A DNA stretch of 64,000 nt from Streptomyces bambusae (GCF_020532645.1 NZ_JAJAUZ010000031.1:1-64000); one strand, 5' to 3'. Shown: positions 8,041-16,920, counted from the stretch's first letter. Notes: generated from the sequence alone by a model not told the origin. Translations and numbers: made by a program.

Positions 8041-8499
8041 CGGCCCGCGGCGTCGCGTCCGGCCGACCCGCTCGCTGCGCTGGAAGATCGTGGCGTGCGT
8101 CGCGCTCGCCACGATCGCAATGGCGCTGAGCATTGGGCGTGCTCGCGCACCGGACCGGACGATAGGGACCGCACGGCGCATCCGGCACGGCGGGCTGGAC
8201 GCACGCACCGGCGGGCGGGCCGGGAAAGACGAGATCGGAGAGTTCTCCGCCGTCGACCAGTTGGCAGACGCCCTCCAGGAGCGGCTGCACAACGAGCAGC
8301 GCTTCACGGCCGACGTGGCACACTCCTGGCAGTCTCACGGGCGGACACGGGCGCGGAGAAGCTCGAGGCGTATCCGGTGCCGCTCGGCGAACCGGTCACG
8401 GACTCAGTGCGGCGGGCCGGGGCGGACGCCCGGGTGGACGTGACCGGCAAGCCGATCGTGCGCACGGACCCGCGCCGACTGGACCGCATCATCACGTGA
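8041..8499 (+). pseudogene. Sensor histidine kinase remnant with internal deletion
   Basis: The rightward frame reads SLRWKIVACVALATIAMALS (membrane segment), a shortened linker, RRIRHGGLDARTGGRAGKDE and IGEFSAVDQLADALQERLHN (HAMP), then EQRFTADVAH, where the phosphoacceptor His belongs. Right after it the expected ELRTP and dimerisation helix are missing: the sequence jumps, in another frame, to LAVSRADTGAEKLEAYPVPL and DPRRLDRIIT, the end of the dimerisation domain and start of the ATPase domain, and then stops. So about 50-60 codons and the catalytic domain are lost. No response-regulator gene is adjacent. Confidence 0.75.
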
Positions 8500-8590
8500 C
8501 CTGCCCACTCACGGGGCTCGTCCTGTGATGCCTTGGCCGGGCATCGGGGGCCTGATCGGCGACGGTCGGACCGATCTCGCCGCGTGCTCT

Positions 8591-9367
8591 CTACAGCAGC
8601 CGGGAGACCGCATGGGCGAGAACGTCCACTGCGTCGCCGTCGAAGTAGCCCTCGTGCGCAGGCTCGGCGAGTTTCCGGTTCATCTCGTTCAGTCGCCTCC
8701 GCACCGCGCCCGGCGCGCCTCGCATGGTCATCGTGCCGTCCCTGATGGGCCCCCCGAAGCCATCACCGTCCAGCAGGATTCCTTCTGCCCCGACGTAGAT
8801 TCGTCTTGAGGAGCCGCTGTCGGTGCTGTAGCCGAACGGCCATGCCCGGAGCTCATCCAGCTGCGTCACCGTTGTGGTCGTCTTGTACCTGTAGAAGAGG
8901 GTCGGGGTGTGGCTCACCTCCTCGTTCTGTACCCGAAGCCGGGGGGCCAGCGAGCGGGACCGGGCCATCGTGGCGTACAACGCCGCCAGCGTTCTCGGGA
9001 GACTGTTGAACAGCCATGCGGGGCGCTGGCCGGCCACGGCCGAGATGATGTCCGGGCCGAGGGTCTGGTTGTAGTTCTCCAAGTCGGTCCAGCCCCGGCG
9101 GGATGCGAGCCGGTGGACAACGCGTTCGATCGATCCTGCCTCGGTACGGAGCAGATGGCGTGCGACGGTCGGCAGAGCCACCTCGATGGCGTCCTGGTAG
9201 CACGAGGGACACAGCAGCCCGTGCCACTTGGCCTGTGGCTGCTCGCCCGCCTCTGCCAGCAGGTCCCGGACCGTGTGGGGGTACGTCCGACACTCCCGGC
9301 GGCAAAAGGCCTCCCCACCAACCACGCAACGTCCCACACCCTGTGCTCCGCACGTGCAGTAGTCCAT
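8591..9367 (-). CDS. Cys-rich protein of unknown function
   Basis: A 258-residue protein; ATG at 9367 has a GAGGGG site (about 9379-9374). The N-terminus is a cysteine-rich, probably zinc-binding module: YCTCGAQGVGRCV, then AFCRRECRTY, then LLCPSCYQD, that is C-x-C, C, C-x3-C and C-x2-C within 75 residues. A mixed alpha/beta part follows (IERVVHRLASRRGWTDLENY, GPDIISAVAGQRPAWLFNSL) and a C-terminal region with a strand-rich stretch (GAEGILLDGDGFGG). No signal peptide. I do not recognise the family. The frame is fused by chance to the IS256 remnant upstream, so longer calls of this gene would be wrong. Confidence 0.75.
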   Translation of the reverse strand: MDYCTCGAQGVGRCVVGGEAFCRRECRTYPHTVRDLLAEAGEQPQAKWHGLLCPSCYQDAIEVALPTVARHLLRTEAGSIERVVHRLASRRGWTDLENYNQTLGPDIISAVAGQRPAWLFNSLPRTLAALYATMARSRSLAPRLRVQNEEVSHTPTLFYRYKTTTTVTQLDELRAWPFGYSTDSGSSRRIYVGAEGILLDGDGFGGPIRDGTMTMRGAPGAVRRRLNEMNRKLAEPAHEGYFDGDAVDVLAHAVSRLL

Positions 9368-9559
9368 GTCGCATCCCCTCGTGAAGGCCGCCGCGCAGCG
9401 GAACGGGCTCGTGCCGGGACCTGAGGACAAGCCCGCGCGCAAGCCAGGCAGGACGGGGCTGACACGGACGGCGCAAGGCCGCCATTCTGCCGTCGCAGCC
9501 ACCCTGCCGGGGCGCGTTCCCCGACCTGCCCTGCACTGCCTCAGACGTTCGTACGCTGT

Positions 9560-9870
9560 TCCGCGCTCCCCCACACGTCGTCCGTAGAGGCCCGCTCTGG
9601 ATCCGCGGTCCCGGACTCTGCGGCGCCGCTGTCGGCGTTCAGGCGATCGCCGACTTCGTTCGGCGGCGCTTGTCGTCGATGAGCGGCAGAGCGCGTCGGC
9701 CTCGGCGGACATGAGAGCGTCGGCGCACGTTTTGATCATCGCGTGCAGCAGATCGGGGCTCGCCGGGGCGAGGTCGTTCTCCGCGAGGCTTGCAGAGGTG
9801 CACTGTCCGGTGCGGTCATCGTGCTGATTCCCTTCGTGACTCGACGTCTCGAAGATCAGCCGGTCGCCGT
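9560..9870 (-). pseudogene. IS256-type transposase, 5' end remnant
   Basis: Reading leftward from about 9819, ENDLAPASPDLLHAMIKTCA and DALMSAEADALC match the N-terminus of Mutator/IS256 transposases (typical: NLLAAASPDLLRAMVKTFADALMSAEADALC). An ATG at 9819 opens a different frame (MTAPDSAPLQAS), so a frameshift separates start and body. After the ADALC motif the sequence becomes unrecognisable. The 5' leader holds the 21-base element at 9850-9870 seen also at 5688 and 16427. Nearly the same 130 bases recur at 16310-16447. Confidence 0.75.
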
Positions 9871-10096
9871 TCGTCTATGCGGGCGTCGCCATGATGCCGG
9901 AGCAAACCCCCGGAACAAGTCGAACGGCATCACTTCCCAGGACGCAACCGGCAGAACTATGACAAGACATACTTCTGCCGGTGAAACTGCCTGGGCCGCC
10001 CCGTTCCACTCCGTTTGACTGAAGGGGCACCGGGCGGAGGGCCTGCCCCGGCCCGGCGCACAGTTCACCGCTCGTTTCCCCAGGAGTACCTTCCGC

Positions 10097-11059
10097 ATGA
10101 GGCTTTCTCTGCCCTCCCGCCGGCTCATGAGCCGCGTCCTGATCTTCACCTTGGCACTCCTGGCCACCGTCGGCCTGACGCAAGGGCCGGCCCCGAAGGC
10201 CCACGCCGACCCGGAAAGGCGCTGGACCCGCATCGACTGGGACATCACCCATCTCGTGCCGGGCACCAGCAGCTGGTCGGCCGGCAACGCCTACGACTCC
10301 ATGCTGGAACGCCTGCGCCGTACCGTCAGCCATGCGATCATGCCCAACTTCCCGCACAGCGCCACCATCCGGCAGACGGGTTACTACGTCGAGGTCGCGC
10401 TGATCGACCACACGGAGGCCAACAGCCACCGGCTCTCACTGATCCTCGAGGCGAGCAACCTGTACGTGGTGGGCTACTTCACACCCCGGGGCAGGTACAT
10501 GTTCCGCGACCTGGACTCGGCTCCGGTGCGCGCCGCCTACAACGCCGTGTTCCCCAACCACCGCCTGGGTCAGAACGACTTCCATTCGCTGCCGTTCGGG
10601 GAGAACTACAACAGCTTCTCCGATCCGGCGTGGCGGGCGAACGACTCCTTCCTGGGGCTTCGCCGCGACATCAACCACCTGGTCAACATGCCCGCGCAGG
10701 TTCCGGGACAGAACACCCCGCCGGCCTTGGCGGCCGGCCGGGCACTCACCGCGGTGGTCGCGGCGGTTGCCGAGGCGGCCCGCTTCCGGTGGATCCAGAA
10801 CCGCATCGGCAACACGATCCGCTACGGCCACGACAACGACGAGACCGGCCCGCAGACCACCCTCGGTCCCTTCGGCAGGGACCTCGAAAACGAGTGGAGG
10901 AGGCTCTCCGCGATGCTGGCGGCCAACCTCCACAACCGGCCCGCCACACACGTCACGATCGACGGCCGGGTGTACCGCAACAGCACCGACGTCGAGCTCG
11001 GGAACGGCCGCCGCGTGCCGGCCCTCGGCCTGGCGGTCGCGCTCGGCTCCCAGTTCTGA
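10097..11059 (+). CDS. Secreted ribosome-inactivating protein (rRNA N-glycosidase)
   Basis: A 320-residue protein with a signal peptide (MSRVLIFTLALLATVGL, cut after KAHA at about 37). The mature domain matches the ricin-A/Shiga-type fold with all classical active-site positions: Tyr123 in NLYVVGY, Tyr171 in FGENYNSF, Glu226 and Arg229 in EAARFRWI, and Trp267 in LENEWRRLSAM (ricin Tyr80, Tyr123, Glu177, Arg180, Trp211). Such enzymes remove one adenine from the sarcin-ricin loop of large-subunit rRNA. AGGAG at 10082-10086 supports the start. No B-chain or immunity gene is adjacent; the protein ends soon after a Gly-rich strand. Streptomyces coelicolor has a described relative. Export suggests a target outside the producer. 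Confidence 0.9.
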   Translation: MRLSLPSRRLMSRVLIFTLALLATVGLTQGPAPKAHADPERRWTRIDWDITHLVPGTSSWSAGNAYDSMLERLRRTVSHAIMPNFPHSATIRQTGYYVEVALIDHTEANSHRLSLILEASNLYVVGYFTPRGRYMFRDLDSAPVRAAYNAVFPNHRLGQNDFHSLPFGENYNSFSDPAWRANDSFLGLRRDINHLVNMPAQVPGQNTPPALAAGRALTAVVAAVAEAARFRWIQNRIGNTIRYGHDNDETGPQTTLGPFGRDLENEWRRLSAMLAANLHNRPATHVTIDGRVYRNSTDVELGNGRRVPALGLAVALGSQF

Positions 11060-11111
11060 CGAAACCTCCGGTCCCCCGACCCCGCGCCACCCGCCCTGCG
11101 AGTGCGCTACC

Positions 11112-11143
11112 GGCCCGCCCCCTCCCACCTGAGGGGGCGGGCC
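11112..11143 (+). terminator. Hairpin terminator of the toxin gene
   Basis: A perfect 13-base stem (GGCCCGCCCCCTC at 11112-11124 with 11131-11143) and 6-base loop, 52 bases after the stop of the ribosome-inactivating protein gene. No other gene lies between. Confidence 0.75.
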
Positions 11144-11804
11144 CGCCGCTCCCCTTGCGCCCGAGTACGGGCCACCGCCCCCGGCCCGCCGTCAGGCATC
11201 CGGCAGATCGCGCCCTCGACTGCACCCTCCTCCTGCCCGCCGACCCCCGGCATTGACCGAGGACTTCGGCCACCTGTTCACCCGGCACCCCAGGCGGTCC
11301 TCACACCCGGCTCGGGGTACTCCCGCGATGCCCGGCACCACACCCGGGGCATCTCCGGCCTCATCGCCGCGTCGTTCAACGGCAACGACGCGCAGGCCGT
11401 GCCCGACCCCTGTACGAGCCCGACGGCATCCTCGCAAGCGTGGGGAGCAGAGGAACGGGCCTGCGACGTACGCGGCTGGGGCTGCGTTTTCACTCACTTC
11501 CATACGGCCCGGCATACAAGCCTTCATCCTCCTGAAACGAATGGCGATCAAGTTCGTCGGGGAATCGATCGCGCGCAGCAAGTCCTCGGCCTTCGCAGGC
11601 TGGTTGCGCGCCTCGATCGGGCCGGGCGCGAGCCCTGAGGAGGGGCCGGGCGGCGGCATCCCCGCGGAAACGGGAGCGCCACTGTGTGGCCTCGGTGGAC
11701 GAGACGGCGCAGCCGGCGCCGAGATCGTGGACAGCGGCCGGCAGCCGCGGCACGGTGGCGGCGGAGTGGACGAGGGCGGAAGAGCAGTGGAGCGGAAGGG
11801 GTGG
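11144..11804. other. No convincing gene
   Basis: About 660 bases with only overlapping arginine- and proline-rich frames typical of non-coding GC-rich DNA. No motif recognised on either strand. Confidence 0.4.
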
Positions 11805-12240
11805 TCAGACTTTGGGGAACGAGATCCGGATCCGGTAGCGCTTCTCTAACTTTGCTATTTTTAGCGGGAGTTGGGCACAAATCTTCGCGATTTCGGCGGC
11901 ATGAGAAGCCCTGAACCGGAGGGCAGCCTGGGCACGCAATGGCTGCCGGGCGGCCTCCACCGGTTTCATGCAGGCCGCGTAGACGCTCCCGAGGCTGCGG
12001 GTGGCTGTGGCGTCGGCGGCCTGGAGTCGCTGGTCGACCAGGTCGAGGAAGGCGTTCTCATCACGCGCCTCCACCTGGTGGGCGGTGAGGCAGTCGCCGA
12101 GTCCGGCGAAGGCCTTGCGGACGTCGGGGGTCCGGTCGACCGTGGAGATCTCCGCGAACCAGGCCGACTGCAGCGGGCCGTATACCTGCACGAGTTCCTG
12201 CCCGACCGAGCGGCCCCGGGCCAGGCACGTGCGGAGCCGG
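11805..12240 (-). pseudogene. 5'-truncated relative of a Streptomyces lipoprotein
   Basis: From about 12230 leftward the frame reads RSVGQELVQVYGPLQSAWFA, then TPDVRKAFAGLGDCLTAHQV, LGSVYAACMKPVEAARQPLR and a basic C-terminus ending at 11805. The pattern (D-x2-V-K-A-F---L--CL, then A-x2-CM, then a helical AA---H-A-I tail) parallels the C-terminal half of the lipoprotein at 62474 (DPAVKAVFARWSACMK ... H-L-EL). No signal peptide or lipobox is in frame; upstream residues are low-complexity. I read it as the surviving C-terminal part of such a gene. The end is slightly more AT-rich. Confidence 0.5.
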
Positions 12241-12707
12241 GGAGCGGGCCCGGCCGGCGTGTCGGTGCCGGATCGGGCAGTGGGCGGCGTGCCCGGTACG
12301 ACGCCGTCACACCTGACAGCCCGGGGTGTCTTTTCGCTTATCGCCTGCTGCGGAATTCGCAGCGGTCCGTGTCGTGGCGAAATCCCAGGCGCCTGGAGGC
12401 AGTTCACCGGAGATCGATGGCAGGTGGATCAGGTGGCGAGCCGGGCCCAAGGCCCCCTGGCGCACGCTTCCGTGCAGCAACGAACCCACCCGAGGCGTCG
12501 ACACCAGGACCGCGCGGATGGCCCGCCCGATGCACGACGAGCAGGCCTCGCTGCTGCGCCGCCACGTCCTGCTCGGATCACACCATCCTGATACCACCCC
12601 GGATGTGACAGAGCGGATGACCGTACAGAACCGCTTTCCACGGACCCTCGCCGCGGCGTGCCGGCCTCCGTCGCCCGCAGCCAGACCACGGCGGCCCTCG
12701 AAAAAAT
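12241..12707. other. No convincing gene
   Basis: About 470 bases between the lipoprotein fragment and the SDR operator region. Open frames are antisense to each other and carry no family motif. Confidence 0.35.
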
Positions 12708-12763
12708 GGATTACCTATCCGGATATGTGCTAGCGTCCGGAGCACTAAGTGGATGATCTATCC
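12708..12763 (+). promoter_or_regulatory. Two GGAT-N5-ATCC operators before the SDR gene
   Basis: GGAT-tacct-ATCC at 12708-12720 and GGAT-gatct-ATCC at 12751-12763, start-to-start distance 43 bases, about four helical turns. The same 13-base dyad (GGAT-ggacc-ATCC) stands before the TetR gene at 13740-13752 and nowhere else noticed nearby. The SDR promoter must lie at or between the two sites, so binding by the TetR protein would repress it. Confidence 0.75.
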
Positions 12764-12789
12764 GCTTGGGTGTCACCGTGGAGGAGCAC

Positions 12790-13686
12790 ATGAACATGAA
12801 GAAGACAGCAGTGGTCACGGCCGGAACAGGGGGCATCGGCCTGGAGACGGCGCTGGGGCTGGCCGCTGCCGGTCTGGCGGTCACGGTCGTCGGGCGCAAT
12901 GCCGAACGTGGAGCCAGGGCCGTTGAGCGGATCAACGCGACGGGCCCGCTGCACCCGGCCCGGTTCCTGTCCGCGGACCTCGCCTCGCTCGACCAGGTAC
13001 GTGCGCTCGCCCGGACGATCGCGGACGACCACGCCGCCTCGGGGGAACCCCTGACGGTGCTGGTCAACAACGTCGGGGCGATGTTTGCGGAGCGCCGGAC
13101 ACTAGGCGGTGCAGAGGCGTCGTTCGTCGTCAACCACCTCTCGCCCTACCTGCTGACCGAACTGCTGCTGCCCACACTCACCGCCGGTGCGCCCAGCAGG
13201 ATCGTGAACGTGACGTCGGGAGCGGTCGTCATGGCCAAGCGCGTGTTCGACGCCGTCGAACCGCCGGGCGGCTACTACGGCTTCCACTGGTACGGTCGCG
13301 CCAAGCTCGCCAACCTGGCCTACACCCTGGACCTGGCCAACCGGCTGGACGGCACCGGCGTATCGGTCTTCGCCGCCGATCCCGGAGGGGCCGCGACCGA
13401 CATGACCAACGGCACCATGACCGACCCGAAGATCGTCTCGCCCGCCCTGCGGCTGCTGTGGCCCCTGGTGCGCCGCACATTCGAACGCTCGACCTCGGGA
13501 CCGGCGTCCGCGGCGGCCAGGCCATCCATCACGGCCGCCACCGAGGAGACGCTGACGGGCCGGACCGGCATCGTCATCGGCGCCCAGGCTCACCCGGTCC
13601 CCCCGCACCGCGCGGCGGCCGACCCCCGCGTCGCCGAAGCCGTACGCCGGCTCAGCGAACGGCACGCGCCGCTCACCCCCGCTTGA
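12790..13686 (+). CDS. Short-chain dehydrogenase/reductase
   Basis: A 298-residue oxidoreductase of the SDR fold. The cofactor motif TAGTGGIGLETALGL (TGxxxGIG type), VVGRNAER after strand 2 (Arg suggests NADP), and LVNNVGAM (NNxG) are present. The catalytic part has Ser in IVNVTSGAV and Tyr-x3-Lys in HWYGRAKLANLAY, the pattern of retinol-dehydrogenase/WW-oxidoreductase-like SDRs. ATG at 12790 follows GGAGGAG closely; the ATG at 12796 has better spacing and may be used. Controlled with, and probably by, the TetR gene downstream through shared operators. Substrate unknown. Confidence 0.9.
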   Translation: MNMKKTAVVTAGTGGIGLETALGLAAAGLAVTVVGRNAERGARAVERINATGPLHPARFLSADLASLDQVRALARTIADDHAASGEPLTVLVNNVGAMFAERRTLGGAEASFVVNHLSPYLLTELLLPTLTAGAPSRIVNVTSGAVVMAKRVFDAVEPPGGYYGFHWYGRAKLANLAYTLDLANRLDGTGVSVFAADPGGAATDMTNGTMTDPKIVSPALRLLWPLVRRTFERSTSGPASAAARPSITAATEETLTGRTGIVIGAQAHPVPPHRAAADPRVAEAVRRLSERHAPLTPA

Positions 13687-13739
13687 GCGCCGTACGCCCG
13701 GCACTGCCCTGCGGGTAGCCGACGGAGGCGGACCCATCC

Positions 13740-13752
13740 GGATGGACCATCC
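13740..13752 (+). promoter_or_regulatory. GGAT-N5-ATCC operator before tetR
   Basis: A perfect 13-base palindrome (GGATGGACCATCC) 15 bases before the TetR start codon. It is followed by TAACAT (13756-13761), a plausible -10, so the transcript would begin at or near the ATG and be leaderless. The site overlaps the likely promoter and implies autoregulation. Confidence 0.7.
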
Positions 13753-13767
13753 GATTAACATGCCTCC

Positions 13768-14346
13768 ATGACGACGCCTCTACGCAAGGACGCGGCCCGC
13801 AACTGGCAGCGGATCGTCTCCGTCGCCCGCGATCTGGTCGACGAGGGCACACCGCTGCAGCTCAACGACGTCGCACGGCGGGCAGGGCTCGGGGTCGGCA
13901 CCGTCTACCGGCACTTCGCCACGCCCGAGGCGCTGCTGGAGACCGTCGCCGCGCCGTGCCTGGAGGCCCTGGCCGCCCACGGCCGGCAGGCACTGACCGA
14001 TGCCGACCCCTGGCGCGGTCTGACGGGCTTCCTCTTCCGCACGGTCGAGGCGCAGGTCACTGACGCTGCCTTGCCCCCCGTCGCCGCCGCGGCCACGGAC
14101 GCCCTGCCGCGCACCACGGAACTCAAGGAGTCACTGACGTCGGCCGGCGCCACCCTCCTCGCCCGGGCCCGCGATGCCGAAGCGGTCCGCTCCGACCTCG
14201 CCGCCGCCGACCTCGTCCCGCTCATGTGCGGCATCGCCCACGCCGTCAGCGTCCACGGAGGCACCCCCGCCGACCGGGTCGAGACCGCACACCGCTACCT
14301 CGCCGCCGTGCTCGAAGGCGTGCGCACGATGCCGCGGAGCGTGTAA
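13768..14346 (+). CDS. TetR-family transcriptional regulator
   Basis: A 192-residue regulator. The N-terminal helix-turn-helix reads LRKDAARNWQRIVSVARDLV, then LQLNDVARRAGLGVGTVYRH and FATPEALLETV, the classical TetR signature (VA--AGVG-GTvYRHF--KE-L). The C-terminal half is all-helical ligand and dimer domain. The ATG has no ribosome site and is probably leaderless. It follows the SDR gene after 81 bases and shares its operator sequence, so the pair likely forms a small ligand-responsive system in which the SDR handles the inducer or a related compound. Confidence 0.92.
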   Translation: MTTPLRKDAARNWQRIVSVARDLVDEGTPLQLNDVARRAGLGVGTVYRHFATPEALLETVAAPCLEALAAHGRQALTDADPWRGLTGFLFRTVEAQVTDAALPPVAAAATDALPRTTELKESLTSAGATLLARARDAEAVRSDLAAADLVPLMCGIAHAVSVHGGTPADRVETAHRYLAAVLEGVRTMPRSV

Positions 14347-14775
14347 GCGACCGGCCCCCGCCGGCGTCGCCTGCGCCTGCCGCCGGGGCGGTGGGGCCGC
14401 GGGCCGCGGGACTCGTAGCTGTCGGTCTCGCAGCACCCGTCCTGAGCGGGACGGACGTCGATTCGGCAGTCCGGACCGCGCATTCCCCACGCCTTCGCCG
14501 GGCGGCCGCCGCCGGCCGTGCGCGTGTGGGCCGAGGCCGATGCAGGCCGAGCACGCGTCGAGCGGTGCGCCGGGCCGGCGGGAAGCCGGCCCCGCGCACA
14601 GTCGGCGTACCTGTCTCCGCCCCGCTTGACCGGACGGTGCAGGCGGCCTGTCCGTCACCGTGCGCTTGCCGCGCAGCACGTCCTGAGCGGCCGGCGAGCA
14701 GCGAGCGCGGTCGCGGCGCCTCCGCGCCACCGACCCGGAGGTGAGCAGGCGCACCGGGACATGCAGGGCGGCCGC
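14347..14775. other. Intergenic region without recognised gene
   Basis: About 430 bases between the convergent TetR and kinase genes. Frames are extremely Arg/Ala-rich and look non-coding. A GC-rich dyad just after the TetR stop (around 14350-14385) might serve as terminator but is imperfect. Confidence 0.4.
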
Positions 14776-16206
14776 TCAGTTGGGCAGCTCCCATACGGTG
14801 GCCTCCAACCGGGTTCCTCCTTCGCCCAGCGGCACGCTGACGATGCGGACGTGCGCGGTACGGCCGTCGCTGGTCTGCAGGCACATCCGGTCGCCACGGT
14901 CGACCTTCTCGGCGCGACTGAGCGGCTGACGGTCAAGGGTGTCCAGGCACTGCTGCTCGGTGGGCTCCTTGTCGGAGGTCCAGCGGGCCAGGGCTTTGGG
15001 TTTGCCCGGCATGAGGTCGGGGGCACCGCCGTCTCGGCCGAGCAGGCGCAGGTCGTCGGTGGCGTCCCGGGTGTCGATCCACCGCGCGGCACCCGCGGGC
15101 GGGGCCGTGTCGAGCTCGAAACTGTAGGCGCTGTGGAGGGTTACCGGTCCGCTGCGTACCTTGGCCGGATCCTTGTCCGGCCCTTGGTGTGCGTCGTCTT
15201 CGGGCCACAGCAGGACTCCGGCGAGCGCCGCGCACACCGCAGCGGCGGCTGCGACCACCGCCACCGCGGGGCGGTGCCGACCCCGGCGGGAGGGGGTGGC
15301 GGCCTGCCCGGAGCCGGTCATCACCCACGTCCGGGCCTGCCACGTACGCTGCAGCACTTCGGTTGCCCGCCCCGCATCCGCTGCCTCCTCACCGACGAGC
15401 TGCGCCAGCAGCTCGGCCGCAGAGCCACGACGGCCAGGGTCCTTGTCCAGCGCCCGCTCGACGAGCTGCCCGAGCCTCCCGTCCAGCCCGCCGAGCCGTG
15501 GGGGCTCGGTCATCACCCGGTGGTGGATGGCGAAGACGTCGTCGCCCGGGAACGGCGGGGTCCCGGAAGCGGCGTAGGCCAAGACACAGCCCCAGGCGAA
15601 CACGTCCGCGGCAGGCGTGACCGCCTCGCCCCGCAACACTTCCGGCGCCATGTAGCCGGGGGTGCCGGCGATCTGCGTGGGCTGCACGGAAGCGCTCATC
15701 CCGTCCAGCGCGCGGGCGATGCCGAAGTCGATCACCCGGGGACCCATCGGGGACAGCAGCACGTTGGACGGCTTCAGGTCCCGGTGGACGACCTGGGCTG
15801 CGTGGATGGCGGTCAGGGCCGCCGCCATGCCGACCGCCAGCTGCTCCAGGGCACCGCCGCGCAGCGGACCCGCTCCTGACACCAGCTCATGCAGGGTGGG
15901 CCCGTCGATGTACTCGGTGACGACGAACAGGGGGTGCTCGTCGAGCTGGGCGTCGAGGACCGGTGCGGTGCAGAACGGCCGGACCTGTCGCGCCGCGGTC
16001 ACCTCGCGCCGGAAGTGGCGGGTGAAGCGCTCGTCGTCGGCGAGGTGAGCGTTGATGACCTTGACCGCTACGAGCTGCGAGGCGTCGCCCTGAGCCGCGA
16101 AGACGGTGCCCATGCCCCCGTGGCCGATGCGGCCGAGCACCCGGTACGGGCCCAGCTGTGTCGGGTCGTTGGGCTGTAAGGCGGCGAATGCAGGATGATC
16201 GGCCAT
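14776..16206 (-). CDS. Membrane Ser/Thr protein kinase
   Basis: A 476-residue bitopic kinase. The N-terminal catalytic domain has GRIGHGGMGTVFA (P-loop), VAVKVI (Lys), VVHRDLKPSNVLL (catalytic Asp, Asn), VIDFGIARAL (DFG) and PGYMAPEVL, so it should be active. A Pro/Arg linker leads to one membrane helix (AVAVVAAAAAVCAALAGVLLW, about 315-335) and a roughly 140-residue extracellular domain with paired cysteines (QQCLDTL, RMCLQTS) and no PASTA repeats. The extracellular part resembles short sensor tails seen on several Streptomyces kinases. Monocistronic; substrates unknown. Confidence 0.92.
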   Translation of the reverse strand: MADHPAFAALQPNDPTQLGPYRVLGRIGHGGMGTVFAAQGDASQLVAVKVINAHLADDERFTRHFRREVTAARQVRPFCTAPVLDAQLDEHPLFVVTEYIDGPTLHELVSGAGPLRGGALEQLAVGMAAALTAIHAAQVVHRDLKPSNVLLSPMGPRVIDFGIARALDGMSASVQPTQIAGTPGYMAPEVLRGEAVTPAADVFAWGCVLAYAASGTPPFPGDDVFAIHHRVMTEPPRLGGLDGRLGQLVERALDKDPGRRGSAAELLAQLVGEEAADAGRATEVLQRTWQARTWVMTGSGQAATPSRRGRHRPAVAVVAAAAAVCAALAGVLLWPEDDAHQGPDKDPAKVRSGPVTLHSAYSFELDTAPPAGAARWIDTRDATDDLRLLGRDGGAPDLMPGKPKALARWTSDKEPTEQQCLDTLDRQPLSRAEKVDRGDRMCLQTSDGRTAHVRIVSVPLGEGGTRLEATVWELPN

Positions 16207-16309
16207 GCTCGTCGGTCCCCCCTGTGACGTTGTCTCGCCAACCCTAGAAGATCCACAAGAATCACGCCGCCGGGTACGACCAAGACGATGTCACCCAGCT
16301 CAGGGCGGC

Positions 16310-16447
16310 TTCCGCATCGCGCGCAGATCGGGACTCGACGCGGCGAGGTCGTTCTCAGCGAGGGTGCAAGGGGCACACCGTCGGGTGCAGTCATCGTTGC
16401 CGATCTCCTTCGAGGCGTCGACCCTACGAAGATCAGCCGGTGGCCGT
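16310..16447 (-). pseudogene. IS256-type 5' end remnant, second copy
   Basis: Leftward reading gives ENDLAASSPDLRAMRK, the N-terminus of an IS256-type transposase, then nothing recognisable. About 130 bases, including the leader element at 16427-16447 and the out-of-frame ATG (MTAPDGVPLAPS), are clearly homologous to 9730-9870. Both copies carry the same apparent frameshift, which suggests they descend from one element that was already broken, or that the true start lies in the other frame. Confidence 0.65.
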
Positions 16448-16619
16448 TCGTCTCTGCGGACACCAACCCGAGCGGGCTGGCTTCGTTTTGACGGACATCG
16501 GAGATCAGGGGCTCTCCCGGACCGCCCACTACGCCCGCCGCAACGGCCTCCCCGGCACCGCACCACCGTTCCCGGCCCGCACGCGGTGACCCGGCCCGAC
16601 CTGGTGCCTCGCGACTTCC

Positions 16620-16920
16620 GGCCCGACCCCGCCGCCCGACCGGCCGGTGATCTTGCGTTGCGGCCGGCGATGCGCTCGCCGGCGTGGCCTGATCCGTCTC
16701 GGGTCGTGCAGCGCCAGTTCTGGCGACTGATCGCCACGGGGGTCACGACGGCCGAGGAGTCGACGGCGGTCGGAGTGTCGTGGCCGGCGGGCGCGAGGTG
16801 GTTTCGTCACGCCGGCGGCATGGCTCCGATCTCGTTGGCCGAGTCCTCGGGCCGGTACCTCACGTTCGAAGAACGGTCCACGGTTGCCCTGCCGGCCTGG
16901 ATGTCTCGACGACGTCGAGG
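16620..16920 (+). pseudogene. IS30-type transposase N-terminal remnant
   Basis: Rightward frame: RSPAWPDPSRVVQRQFWRLI, ATGVTTAEESTAVGVSWPAG, ARWFRHAGGMAPISLAESSG, RYLTFEERSTVAL. This is the N-terminal helix-turn-helix region of actinobacterial IS30 transposases (typically ...SGRYLTFEEREEIALL). The sequence then leaves the family; the catalytic DDE domain is absent. The frame runs on by chance into the lipoprotein gene at 17018. Confidence 0.75.

Noticed and set aside
8591..9739. A 382-residue version of the Cys-rich protein
   Set aside because: The first 120 residues are the IS256 remnant in frame by chance; ATG 9367 has its own ribosome site.
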